A stretch of 64,000 nucleotides of DNA from Paludibacteraceae bacterium. GTDB taxonomy: Bacteria; Bacteroidota; Bacteroidia; Bacteroidales; Paludibacteraceae. The position numbers and the translations under genes were made by a program. Positions within the stretch are counted from its first letter, which is position 1; every line of letters begins with the position of its first letter. The notes under the pieces are model-generated. The model was not told the origin of the DNA and did not search any database. It was given only the letters and a program-made list of their open reading frames with translations. The DNA is taken from positions 124,001 to 188,000 of the forward strand of contig JAFYMG010000014.1 of assembly GCA_017556705.1 (NCBI GenBank), written 5' to 3'. This document shows, one piece after another, positions 35,706 through 45,318 of this stretch.

Positions 35706-36073
35706 TTTTTTTAGGAAAAAATGCATTTTTGTATAAAAAAAGTGCGTATTTGCTGCATTTAGCGACTGTACTTTCGAGGTGGGCGAGCATTAAGTACCCA
35801 AAAAAGTTAGACATCAAACAATGTATCACTAATAATCTATCATTTGGGTAGGGCAAATAATTTTTGATGAATTTGAGTGGTTACTTCTTTTCTGGCACCA
35901 TACAATAACCACACAATAACCACACAATAACCATACAATTCGAGGCGGTGATAGTACCTCGTGAGAAGAAATATAGAAAAGTTATATGTTTCAGAAAAAG
36001 AATTAAAAAAATACTTTTTGTTATGAAAAATACCTCACCTATTTATAATCGCACGTATACGCGCGTGTTAAAT
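35706..36073. other. Intergenic region before the giant secreted-protein gene
   Basis: No gene seen. It holds the 4 x 11-bp array at 35897-35940, a hairpin CGAGG..CCTCG at 35942-35962, and AT-rich DNA. Confidence 0.6.
35897..35940. repeat. Four tandem 11-bp units
   Basis: ACCATACAATA, ACCACACAATA, ACCACACAATA, ACCATACAATT: exact period 11, at most two changes between units. Confidence 0.9.
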
Positions 36074-36104
36074 TTGCTGGTTTCGTAGAAAAATATTAAT
36101 TTTG
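36074..36104 (+). promoter_or_regulatory. Promoter of the giant T9SS protein gene
   Basis: TTGCTGGTTTCG (from 36074) and TAATTTTG (36097-36104), 23 bp apart. Leader of about 240 nt. Confidence 0.7.
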
Positions 36105-36192
36105 CAGCGAATTTGGATAGTGTAATGCGGCATTTGTCAAGAATAATCTTAATAAATGGTACTTTGTGCTAAATAAGTGATAGGTTGCAAAG

Positions 36193-36302
36193 TGTAGCAT
36201 AAATCTAGCTCAAGGGTAGCGCAATGGTAGCGCAATGGTATTGGAATAGTGCGTGTATTGTGCGTGAATAGTCCGTGTATTGTGCGTGAATAGTGCGTAA
36301 AA
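36193..36302. repeat. Ten consecutive 11-bp units in the leader of the giant gene
   Basis: TGTAGCATAAA, TCTAGCTCAAG, GGTAGCGCAAT twice, GGTATTGGAAT, AGTGCGTGTAT, TGTGCGTGAAT, AGTCCGTGTAT, TGTGCGTGAAT, AGTGCGTAAAA. The phase never slips although the unit sequence changes along the array. Confidence 0.8.
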
Positions 36303-36352
36303 GATAAAGAAAAGACAAGGTCTGAAAAAGATATAATAAGGTACAGTATTTA

Positions 36353-39300
36353 ATGAGAGATTTTTTACGATATTTGTATGTAGTGGCTGCCATGTTGATG
36401 GTGGTCGTTGGTGATGTGTGGGCAGGAAAAGCGAAGGTTAATGCAAAGTCCGATCCTGAAGAAGGTGGGTATGTGTATGTGGCAAAAAGTGCAGGGTCTT
36501 ATTCTCCTAATAGTAGTACTGACGACGCAACTCAAGATGGTGATTTTTGGTCGAAAAAGGATAAAGACTTTTATCTTTATTACAAGGTGTCAGATAGTAA
36601 GTATTATTTTAAAGGCTGGTATCGAACAGATGTAAATTGGTTGTCTCAATGGAATAGTTGTGATGCAAATTCGACAACACTCACGACAAATGGACAAAAA
36701 GTTACTCATAAGGCAGATGGTGGTGCGACGACTGCTGATTATTATTATTATGCCATTTTTGCGACTTTGCATAATACTACTTCTCCATCCTTCAGTACGA
36801 TTAATGTAGATAAAACTACTACTGCTACAGTTACACTAAAGCATGCACATGCTAATAATGTTACTTTGTCAATAACGGGTGATTGTGCCTCTGACTTTTC
36901 TATTAATACAAATTCCTTTTATTCAAATCAGTTAGGAACACAAACAATAACCATTACATTTAATCCTAATTGTGCTGGTACACGAACAGCAAATTTGAAA
37001 ATTACGAATGATAATGGTTTACCAGAAGTGAATATTCCTCTCTCTGCAGTAGCAAATGTGTTGCCTCAGACGATCGCCTGGGATTCTCAATATGATGAGA
37101 ATATGAATGTTGGAGGAACTCTGGTTGTTTCTGCTACAGCATCTACGGGGCAAAGTGTAACGTATGCATCTTCAGATCCAAGTGTGATTTCTGTCTCTGG
37201 CAATACATTGACTGCACTTAAAGAGGGTGTGGCTACTATTACTGCTTCTCAGATTGATGGTTGTACTTATGAAACGGTGCATACTCAATTAGAGTTTAAG
37301 GTCTATAATAAGAAAACTCCTGTATTTTGGTTGATGGGAGATCCTAATATGGAGTCGGATAATTTAAAGGTTGAAGATAGTCGTTGGATTAAGGTTGAGA
37401 ATGTAGATGGCATGCGTGCTGTTTATGATCCTAATTTATTTTCTTATAGTTTTGATGGTGATAGAGTTGTAGTTACAGCACTTGATGCAGGTGTAGCTAC
37501 GTTGGAACTAATTCAAGATCCAACGGATGCTATATTTGGTAAATCTCGTACGTTTACTTTTAATATTACAAAATATACTACCAATACAATAAGTAATGAT
37601 CTTGCTATTCAGTATATGGTAGATGATGTGATACCAGAAATTGATATATATACAATAAACAACATGGAAGTACCTGTTCAGGTTATTTCTGGTGACGAGA
37701 ATATTTTGAAATTTGAAAATGGTCAACTAAAAGCTGTCGGAGCGGGAATAACAACTGTGACTGTTTTGCAAGCGGAAACCAATAAGTGGGTGGGAATTTC
37801 AGCATCAAAAACAATTGAGGTTATTAAGCATACTCCTGAATTTACATGGAATTTGCCTGTTTATTACAATCGTGAGGTTGCGGATTTCTTTAGTACAACT
37901 GGTTCAAACGCACTTACATATAGTTCTTCTGATGAAGATGTGGCGACTTTGTCAATAGGTAGCAATGCGCAGAAGTTGAATTTAACAACTTATAACAAAG
38001 AAGCTTCCACCACGTTAACTGTTACTCAAGCAGAGAATTATTATTGGTATGGAAAGACAGAAACAAAAGTTGTCACTCCAATCGATCCAAATAACCATGT
38101 GCCGTTTGTGATGAACAGCCTCTCGCGTCGCGAGGCATTATTCTATCAAAAAGAAACTAGCAATGGTGAGATAACATGTAGCGAAGGTGGTGAAATAGCG
38201 CTCAACCAAAATAGTGTAATCGTCTGGACTGCGAACCCGCTATACTATACCATTGAATTTTCAGGCATCCCACATGAATTGAGTTTTGATTATAAAATGA
38301 CGGCTACAGCCACTGCCATTGGTTCGACAGGAAAAGCATTTATCGTGTATGAAAGCGCAGATGGTAATACCTGGAATGAGATTTGGACAACGGATGGCAT
38401 GCCTAGTAATACTAATTATAAGCCAATAGATGCTCCAATACTATTAAATCCAAAGACATGCTTCCTCAAGTTCTTCTATGACGGAACATATACTGGTTAC
38501 TACAGCAACGTCACCGTCACCGAACTTGACCAATTTGCGGCGATTGATGCCGAAGAAAACGAGGTAACGGCAATTGATTTTGGTGACGAAGTACACGTGG
38601 ATGCTTCGCAAACGAGATATTTTGACTTTAAGTATGCGAATGCTGGATATAAGGTGAAATTTGAGGTGATTTCTGATACACCTGATAATACTGCTAAAGC
38701 AAAAAAATATATCACTTTCTCCCACAAAGATTTTGTGACCATAGATGGCGAAAAATATCTTACTTCCATTGGTGGCGAGCAACTCGGCACAATCAATGAT
38801 ATTGCAGTACAATTATATTCCGAGACGGATGAATATAGCATTCCAGCAAATACTAAAATCAAAATTTCTGATGAGATAGGACATGAATATTACATTACAC
38901 TTTCGGGTGAGATTGTAAAAGCAGACCAAATTTTGATGTGGCAAGGACTTTTCTTGAAAGACCCAGTAATGTTGCCTCTTACTACAGGAACTTTCTCAAA
39001 CGTTGCTAAATCTTCGAATGATGACTTGCCAATTACCTATGAATCTAGCAACTTAGAAGTAATAACTATTAGCAATGATGGAAAAACACTTACCCCTATA
39101 GCAGAAGGTGAAGTGGTGATTACTGCTAAGCAAGAGGGTAATCATATTTACAATCCTGCCACTCCAATTACCCGCTCAGTGGTAGTCACTGGTAAAAAGG
39201 TGCAAGTGATTATCTGGGAAAGCAGTTTGTCGGATCTACAGGTGGGCGATGAGCCTGTGACCTTGACGGCAAAAGCATATTGGATTGATATGGAAAATGA

Positions 39301-42115
39301 TGCTCAACTGGTATATAGCGAGGAACAGACTAGCAAAATCCAATTCACGAGCAATGATCCAAGCATCGTATCCATTGAGGGAAATGTGCTGACTATCCAT
39401 GCTGCTGGTTCAACAACGGTCAAGGCTTTTGTGCCAGGTAATGATACCTACAAAGAAGACCAACAAGTTATCCCCGTACGCGTGCGTCCAACTATCGTAG
39501 GCTGTGAAGATGTGTTACTACTAGATCACCCTGATGAATTTGAGTTCTTCAAGTTTGATCTTTCTACACCAGAAGTCATCTCTCCTACCTACGAGATTGA
39601 TCATACGAAAGGAGTGCCTGGTACTCTAGAATTTCAACATACGGGTAAGCCTTGGACTCTCGGTATAGAATATTATGGTGGTTCTATACTAGCTCAACAA
39701 TCTGTGGATGGAAATAATTGGACTGAAGTAACCACAGTGACACCTACAAAAAATGCTACAAACATATCCGAGGGTAGTGTATTGGATAGAAAGGCGAAAT
39801 ACATTCGATTTGTTCGCCCTCAGGGAGGTGTTGGGTATCACTATGTTTCTAACGTAAAAGTGTATCCCGCAAATTATATCGAGACGAGCATACAAGAAAA
39901 AGATTTAGGTACAATTCAATTTGGATCACAAAATGAGTTCAGTTTTGAGGTCGCATATTCAAATATTAAGTACCAAATATCTCCTAAAGCGAATGAGTCG
40001 GACGTGATAATCACTCCGATTAGTTTTGGTTCATGTGGCGCATTTGGTACTCAAACGATCACTGGTACTTGGACACCTAATGAAGGTGGTGACAACATCA
40101 CACGAACGATTGTACTTACTGATATCAATACTGGAATGTCAGCTTCGGTCATCTTAAAAGCAAATGTCCTTAAGAAAGATCAGTATATCAAATGGAATGA
40201 TGTTCCAACATCAATTGATGATTATACCGATATTGATTCACGACCTCGCAAGACACTCAATGCTTCTGATGAGGAAGTGCGAGATATTACATACGAAATA
40301 GTCAATGGCACCAATCTAGCTGCATTTGATAATGGTATGTTCTATCTCAAAGGTACTGGCGATATTCGTATAAGAGCATATCATAATGGTGATGCCGAAT
40401 ACAAGCCTGTTGAACAATTCTACAATATCCATATCGCTAGCATACAACCTACATTTTTGGGAACAAAAAATCAAGATTGGACGATCCACGAGAATTGGGT
40501 GAATGGCATACAGCCAAATGGTTCAGATGATTTTGTTGTTATTCTTGCTCCAACATCTATCTCTGGTATGCAAATTAATGTCAAAGGATTACAAATTGCA
40601 GACAATGGAGCAATCACTGTTACTTCTACTGGTGGAATGACTGTGGGTGAGAAAGGAGTTAGTAGTGCTAAGAACGAATCACGAATAAGTATTGATAATA
40701 CTCCCGAAGGCGCAGGCTTCTTCCGTATACATCCTGTTGCAGTGACAAATGGTGATACTCCTGCTACCGTGACTGTAAACTATACGACAAAGGCAAAATC
40801 AGGAGATCCTCGTGATGAAATATGGCAATACGTGGGGGCACCGGGTAATAATATGCAAATGTCAAATGATGGCATATTGGTATATCATTGGAAAGAACAA
40901 AAAGGGTGGTTACTAGCAGATACAAAAATGCAACCATTTGTAGGATATGCACTTACTCGGACTACAGAAGGAAGTAATAACTATGAAATACATGCTGAAC
41001 CTGTTTATACAGACCAAGTCATCCAACTTACAAAGACTGCTAGCGGTATGAATGGCGATAATCTTTTTGCCAATAGCTATCTTGCTCCAATAGATGTGAG
41101 GAAAATAGATAAGGATGATATTATTGATCCAGATAATAAACTGACAAGAACGTTCTTCTTATTCAACTCGGGTTCTTGGAATGATTGGAAACAAGGAGCT
41201 GGTGATATTACTGCTGCTGGTTATGATCATTCTTCTGCTGGTCATTATTATTCCATACCATTCTACAGCGCGAAATTAATAGATGATGGCACATCTCAGG
41301 TGGTGATACCTCCAATGCAAGGTGTGTATGTTTATTCAGAGGGAGAGGCAATGATTAAATTTAATTATGCAAAACATGTTTATGGTGCAGATGCGTCTGA
41401 TCTTAATAAACCGATGCGCATGCCACAGGAGAAAACATGGAGCGACTCCTTCCGTCGTGTCCGCATTCAAGCCACAAGTAAGAATAGTGGAGCGGATCGT
41501 ATGTATATAGTGCAAGAAGAGAATACTACATCTAAATATGATAATGGCTATGATGGAGATAATATTCTTGCTGCAAAACAAGTGAATATCTATACTAACG
41601 AACCATTTGGTCAAATGGAAGTATCTTGTAGTAACAATATTGATAGCATGTTCATTGGATTTACAGCAGGTGAAGATAGTGAATATACACTCACATTTGG
41701 AGCTGTAGTAGGCAAGGATATGTATCTCAAAGATATAGAGAAGAATGAGAGTATTCTTATTACTGATGGTGGGCAATATATATTCTATGCTCAACCTAAC
41801 TCAGTGAATGATATGCGATTCCAATTATTGTTAGACCCTCATTTGTCAAATGATAACTTAGATGATGATGGGGTTACAACAGGGGGTGATAATATTTGCT
41901 CCGATATTACTCGTGTTTGGATAAATGATAAGAAATTATATGTGGCGGATGTGCCAAAAAATACTAAATTGGCTGTTTATACTGCTAGTGGTGTATGCAT
42001 CGCTACTCCATATATAATACACCACACACCATACACCCTTGATTTGTCCTATTTGCCAACAGGAGTGTATGTACTTAGATTGAATAATCAAGCGTATAAG
42101 TTTGTTTGCGAATAA
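36353..42115 (+). CDS. Giant secreted protein with Ig-like domains and a T9SS sorting domain
   Basis: 1,920 residues. A signal peptide (MRDFLRYLYVVAAMLMVVVG) precedes an N-terminal module, a HYDIN-like beta domain (about 145-237; TVTLKHAHANNVTLSITGDC), then a series of bacterial Ig-like units with SSDPSVISVSGNTLTALKEG-type motifs. Two further related anchor domains are at about 740-860 and 1178-1285. The C-terminal 70 residues (VWINDKKLYVADVPKNTKLA, LPTGVYVLRLNNQAYKF) are a type A T9SS sorting signal. No catalytic domain was recognised. It would be exported through the T9SS (PorQ is coded at 46.9 kb) and fixed on the surface or released, perhaps as an adhesin. Confidence 0.88.
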   Translation: MRDFLRYLYVVAAMLMVVVGDVWAGKAKVNAKSDPEEGGYVYVAKSAGSYSPNSSTDDATQDGDFWSKKDKDFYLYYKVSDSKYYFKGWYRTDVNWLSQWNSCDANSTTLTTNGQKVTHKADGGATTADYYYYAIFATLHNTTSPSFSTINVDKTTTATVTLKHAHANNVTLSITGDCASDFSINTNSFYSNQLGTQTITITFNPNCAGTRTANLKITNDNGLPEVNIPLSAVANVLPQTIAWDSQYDENMNVGGTLVVSATASTGQSVTYASSDPSVISVSGNTLTALKEGVATITASQIDGCTYETVHTQLEFKVYNKKTPVFWLMGDPNMESDNLKVEDSRWIKVENVDGMRAVYDPNLFSYSFDGDRVVVTALDAGVATLELIQDPTDAIFGKSRTFTFNITKYTTNTISNDLAIQYMVDDVIPEIDIYTINNMEVPVQVISGDENILKFENGQLKAVGAGITTVTVLQAETNKWVGISASKTIEVIKHTPEFTWNLPVYYNREVADFFSTTGSNALTYSSSDEDVATLSIGSNAQKLNLTTYNKEASTTLTVTQAENYYWYGKTETKVVTPIDPNNHVPFVMNSLSRREALFYQKETSNGEITCSEGGEIALNQNSVIVWTANPLYYTIEFSGIPHELSFDYKMTATATAIGSTGKAFIVYESADGNTWNEIWTTDGMPSNTNYKPIDAPILLNPKTCFLKFFYDGTYTGYYSNVTVTELDQFAAIDAEENEVTAIDFGDEVHVDASQTRYFDFKYANAGYKVKFEVISDTPDNTAKAKKYITFSHKDFVTIDGEKYLTSIGGEQLGTINDIAVQLYSETDEYSIPANTKIKISDEIGHEYYITLSGEIVKADQILMWQGLFLKDPVMLPLTTGTFSNVAKSSNDDLPITYESSNLEVITISNDGKTLTPIAEGEVVITAKQEGNHIYNPATPITRSVVVTGKKVQVIIWESSLSDLQVGDEPVTLTAKAYWIDMENDAQLVYSEEQTSKIQFTSNDPSIVSIEGNVLTIHAAGSTTVKAFVPGNDTYKEDQQVIPVRVRPTIVGCEDVLLLDHPDEFEFFKFDLSTPEVISPTYEIDHTKGVPGTLEFQHTGKPWTLGIEYYGGSILAQQSVDGNNWTEVTTVTPTKNATNISEGSVLDRKAKYIRFVRPQGGVGYHYVSNVKVYPANYIETSIQEKDLGTIQFGSQNEFSFEVAYSNIKYQISPKANESDVIITPISFGSCGAFGTQTITGTWTPNEGGDNITRTIVLTDINTGMSASVILKANVLKKDQYIKWNDVPTSIDDYTDIDSRPRKTLNASDEEVRDITYEIVNGTNLAAFDNGMFYLKGTGDIRIRAYHNGDAEYKPVEQFYNIHIASIQPTFLGTKNQDWTIHENWVNGIQPNGSDDFVVILAPTSISGMQINVKGLQIADNGAITVTSTGGMTVGEKGVSSAKNESRISIDNTPEGAGFFRIHPVAVTNGDTPATVTVNYTTKAKSGDPRDEIWQYVGAPGNNMQMSNDGILVYHWKEQKGWLLADTKMQPFVGYALTRTTEGSNNYEIHAEPVYTDQVIQLTKTASGMNGDNLFANSYLAPIDVRKIDKDDIIDPDNKLTRTFFLFNSGSWNDWKQGAGDITAAGYDHSSAGHYYSIPFYSAKLIDDGTSQVVIPPMQGVYVYSEGEAMIKFNYAKHVYGADASDLNKPMRMPQEKTWSDSFRRVRIQATSKNSGADRMYIVQEENTTSKYDNGYDGDNILAAKQVNIYTNEPFGQMEVSCSNNIDSMFIGFTAGEDSEYTLTFGAVVGKDMYLKDIEKNESILITDGGQYIFYAQPNSVNDMRFQLLLDPHLSNDNLDDDGVTTGGDNICSDITRVWINDKKLYVADVPKNTKLAVYTASGVCIATPYIIHHTPYTLDLSYLPTGVYVLRLNNQAYKFVCE

Positions 42116-42138
42116 TAGATAGATTCTAAGGTGTAGAT

Positions 42139-42609
42139 TTGAGACGTCTGTTTGTAATATTGCTTTTATTATGCACATGGGTAATTCTTCCCACGCTGCA
42201 AGCACAGATGTATACTACCTCTTCTGCTTCCTATCACTCGTATTCTACGATAGGTGTAGCAACGCCACCATCAACAGCTTCTTTTCGTAGTACGAGTGTG
42301 TATAGGGAATATGGTAGTACAGCACTTAATACCTCATCTACATCATATTCTACAGCTCCTATGCGTGTGGCTACGGGTGGTATATCAACAATTGCATCTC
42401 AATTAGCAGGTGGGGTTTTGGCAGAAGAAAATAAAATGATAGATAATGGTTTAAGAGGACCAAGAAAAGGTCCTGGTTCTGGTGGTATTGCTCCGCCAGA
42501 TACTCCTATTGGCGATGGCTGGGATGTGGCGGTATTCTTACTCCTTCTCTGTGTAGGATATGCCCTATATCTAACGCGCAAAACCAGACAAGAGAAGGCG
42601 AAAGCGTAG
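42139..42609 (+). CDS. Small exported protein with a C-terminal motif-TM-basic tail
   Basis: 156 residues from a TTG start (MRRLFVILLLLCTWVI signal peptide); an in-frame stop at 42127 leaves no ATG option. A serine/threonine-rich middle is followed by GPGSGGIAPPDTPIGDG (about 111-127), a hydrophobic helix (128-145) and a basic end (RKTRQEKAKA). This three-part tail looks like a membrane-held processing signal of the exosortase or sortase kind, though no such enzyme is in the window. It starts 23 bp after the giant T9SS gene and so may be its partner. I do not recognise a named family. Confidence 0.65.
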   Translation: MRRLFVILLLLCTWVILPTLQAQMYTTSSASYHSYSTIGVATPPSTASFRSTSVYREYGSTALNTSSTSYSTAPMRVATGGISTIASQLAGGVLAEENKMIDNGLRGPRKGPGSGGIAPPDTPIGDGWDVAVFLLLLCVGYALYLTRKTRQEKAKA

Positions 42610-42612
42610 CTC

Positions 42613-42649
42613 ATAAAAAAAGTTCGGCACAAATGCCGAACTTTTTTAT
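42613..42649. terminator. Bidirectional terminator
   Basis: ATAAAAAAAGTTCGGCA and TGCCGAACTTTTTTAT pair around CAAA; shared by the T9SS unit (plus) and the pfkA-side operon (minus). Confidence 0.9.
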
Positions 42650-42677
42650 TGCCTTGTGACTGCATGAGCATTGCTCA

Positions 42678-44330
42678 TTACATGCTAGCTCCTTGGGCAT
42701 TGTATGTCTTGCCATTGCGGATGATCATCAATTGGCCATCAATAATCTGCTTATGGCTATTCATTTGCTCTTGGATAATATGCTCGATCTCACTTGTAGA
42801 GGCCTCATATACGATATGTACTGGCACATCGTAGGAGTTTAGTGCATCTATCTCAAAACTCAATTTACCATCTTTATTGCTAATCGTCACAGTACCACTA
42901 GTCAAGAAATAGAAGGAGGTGAAGTATTCTCCGTCGTGTGTAGCATAGAAGGTTTTACCCAAACTTCCATCAGCTGCTACCACCGACCAATAGTCTTCAG
43001 AGGTATCAATCGAGTACTCTCCCTCTGGGATGACAATCTGGCCGTCTATCCACTCCACATAGAACCACATCGCTAGCAAATCGCGATCTGTCATGATTCC
43101 CAAACGAACTTCATCCTCTGCCAACTTTTCTACTACCAACTCATCCTCATTGATAAATCTGCGATCCACGGCTCCTTCCGTGGCATCATCTATAATACGA
43201 GGTTTATCTACCTTGGTGGATAGCGTCACCTTATATTCCACGCCATTAGCTCCTACAAAGCGGCCTTGCAAACTGATATTGAGATCCTCATCCATCTCTA
43301 CTACGGTTTCGCCTTTCTCAACGGAAATGATATCATAATCTTTTTTATCAGCATTCCACTTTGCAATATAGGTGGTATATTGTCCGCCAATAAAGTGGAG
43401 GAAATCATAATTCTTACCGCTAAAACCACCAAATAGTCCATCATTTACATAGGTACCAGGGATATCCTCTTCTGTGTCTCCAAGCAGTGAGATAGCAAAC
43501 TCATATTCGTGATCCGTGGTAGTACCTACTAGGGCATAATAGCCATCGCTCTCCAACTCGTTGTAGAATGCTGCATTAGGTATGTTCAATTCTACCGTTT
43601 GCACCACTTTTGGCACCGCATACCATAGCTGGATATCATACATGATCGAGTCAAAACCCGTCACCATCGCGCTTAGGTAAGTGGTATCGTTCGCCTGCCA
43701 TACACGACCCTCTGCTGCGGCAATCTCAATTGTATCTTTCGTCAGCTTGTTGACGATGTGGCAATAGCCTTTATTCAGGTTTCTCTCAGTAAAACTCTCT
43801 CCCATAGGCACTTGTACGATATCTAGGGAAACGTTGTATTCATCATCTTCGTTGGATAGCATAAAGTCATGCCCAAGATCAGGATAGTATGCCACCCAAG
43901 ATGAGTTGTCAAATGCAATAGCCACCGTGTCTTTGGTCGAAGGTGTTTGCCAAGAAAGATCCAAGTTATACAAGATATTATCTTTGCCTAGCATATGACC
44001 TGTTATCGCACAGTTCCTGTTTTGATCTACTGATAGATTGATGGTTACGCTTGTTGCGGGGATTTGTTTATTGGTTGCTTTGTGGACAAGATCCATCATA
44101 CAATTAGTGTATGTGCCTGGGGGAATAGAGTCGGCTATGATAGCCCCCGTCAGTTTGTAGTCGCTATTATTGGCAAAGATGTATGCCATGCCAAACAATC
44201 TTATAAGGTCAGTATTCAATTGCAGATCATAGCATACCACATCCACCGTATCTACGGGAATGGCCTGTGGCTTAGCTGCCACATGGATTGCTGCCACTAT
44301 TGCTAGGCAGAATATAATTATCTTTTTCAT
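42678..44330 (-). CDS. Secreted repeat-domain protein of unknown function
   Basis: 550 residues with a signal peptide (MKKIIIFCLAIVAAIHVAA). At least three to four copies of a domain of about 100-110 residues follow, each starting with VxVxCYDLQ.NTD or similar, then an NSDYKLTGAIIADSIPPGTY-like segment, and closing with MxGxDxxxYxLxLxW. It is a more distant relative of the repeats in the 28254-30425 lipoprotein. It has no lipobox. It is placed 4 bp after pfkA, so it is the last gene of the porQ operon. A beta-barrel-like domain is my guess from the strand pattern. Confidence 0.7.
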   Translation of the reverse strand: MKKIIIFCLAIVAAIHVAAKPQAIPVDTVDVVCYDLQLNTDLIRLFGMAYIFANNSDYKLTGAIIADSIPPGTYTNCMMDLVHKATNKQIPATSVTINLSVDQNRNCAITGHMLGKDNILYNLDLSWQTPSTKDTVAIAFDNSSWVAYYPDLGHDFMLSNEDDEYNVSLDIVQVPMGESFTERNLNKGYCHIVNKLTKDTIEIAAAEGRVWQANDTTYLSAMVTGFDSIMYDIQLWYAVPKVVQTVELNIPNAAFYNELESDGYYALVGTTTDHEYEFAISLLGDTEEDIPGTYVNDGLFGGFSGKNYDFLHFIGGQYTTYIAKWNADKKDYDIISVEKGETVVEMDEDLNISLQGRFVGANGVEYKVTLSTKVDKPRIIDDATEGAVDRRFINEDELVVEKLAEDEVRLGIMTDRDLLAMWFYVEWIDGQIVIPEGEYSIDTSEDYWSVVAADGSLGKTFYATHDGEYFTSFYFLTSGTVTISNKDGKLSFEIDALNSYDVPVHIVYEASTSEIEHIIQEQMNSHKQIIDGQLMIIRNGKTYNAQGASM

Positions 44331-44334
44331 ATGA

Positions 44335-45318
44335 TTAAATGCTTAATACCTGCATAGCGGCCCACTTGTCATCACTCACATCTTTCTTTTGTTTGATGGC
44401 TTTGCTGAGTGGTACATACACGATCTCGTCCTCTTGCAAACCAACCATGATATTGCGTTGATCTTCTAGCAAGGCTTGCACGGCAGCAATACCCATACGA
44501 GATGCCAAAATGCGATCGCTAGCCGTAGGTGAACCACCACGTTGTAGGTGTCCCAAAATGGTCACGCGCGAACTAAATTCTGGGTGTGCCTCTTCCATCA
44601 TCTTTGCCACAGCTTGTGCACCACCCTCTATAGCATGTTCTTGTACAAGAACGATACTGCTGTTTTTGCTCTTGCGTTTGCCTTGACCAATTGCTTCTTC
44701 AATTTGCTCAATGATAGTAGCACGCTCAGGGATGATGGCTGCTTCTGCGCCTGCTGCAATCGCTGCGTTCAGTGTCAAGAAGCCTGCATCACGGCCCATA
44801 ACTTCTACAAGGAATACCCGTTCGTGACTAGTGGCTGTATCACGTAGCATATCAACACAATGCATGATGGTATTGAGAGCTGTGTCATAGCCAATCGTTG
44901 CATCGGTGCCCCAGAGGTCGTTGTCTATTGTACCAGGAATACCGATTACTGGAATCTTATACTCTTGCGCAAAAAGCCTACCGCCAGTAAATGATCCGTC
45001 ACCGCCAATCACAATCAGTGCTTCTATACCTTCGCGCTGAATGGTTGCATAAGCTTGCTCACGTCCCTCTTTAGTGGTGAACTCAGGGCAACGAGCAGAT
45101 TTGATGATTGTACCACCACGAGGAATGATACCACTCACATCTTGGGTGGTAAATTCTTTCACTTCACCATCTATAAGTCCCTTATAACCACGATAGATGG
45201 CTTTCACTTTAATGTCATTTGAAATGGCAGCACGTGTCACAGCACGTAATGCTGCATTCATACCAGGTGCGTCGCCTCCTGAGGTGAGAACACCAATTGT
45301 GTGTGGTTTATATTCCAT
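44335..45318 (-). CDS. pfkA: ATP-dependent 6-phosphofructokinase
   Basis: 327 residues, the bacterial PfkA length. The ATP site [19 protein letters not shown] (residues 9-27), the second nucleotide motif [11 protein letters not shown] (about 103) and the substrate/catalytic motif [20 protein letters not shown] (about 129-148; D-x-D with the catalytic aspartate) are intact. It makes fructose-1,6-bisphosphate in glycolysis. It overlaps ispH by 11 bp. Confidence 0.97.
   Translation of the reverse strand: MEYKPHTIGVLTSGGDAPGMNAALRAVTRAAISNDIKVKAIYRGYKGLIDGEVKEFTTQDVSGIIPRGGTIIKSARCPEFTTKEGREQAYATIQREGIEALIVIGGDGSFTGGRLFAQEYKIPVIGIPGTIDNDLWGTDATIGYDTALNTIMHCVDMLRDTATSHERVFLVEVMGRDAGFLTLNAAIAAGAEAAIIPERATIIEQIEEAIGQGKRKSKNSSIVLVQEHAIEGGAQAVAKMMEEAHPEFSSRVTILGHLQRGGSPTASDRILASRMGIAAVQALLEDQRNIMVGLQEDEIVYVPLSKAIKQKKDVSDDKWAAMQVLSI

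Noticed and set aside
35897..36302. 11-bp arrays as a CRISPR array
   Set aside because: No 24-40 bp repeats with unique spacers and no cas genes; the units are contiguous 11-mers.
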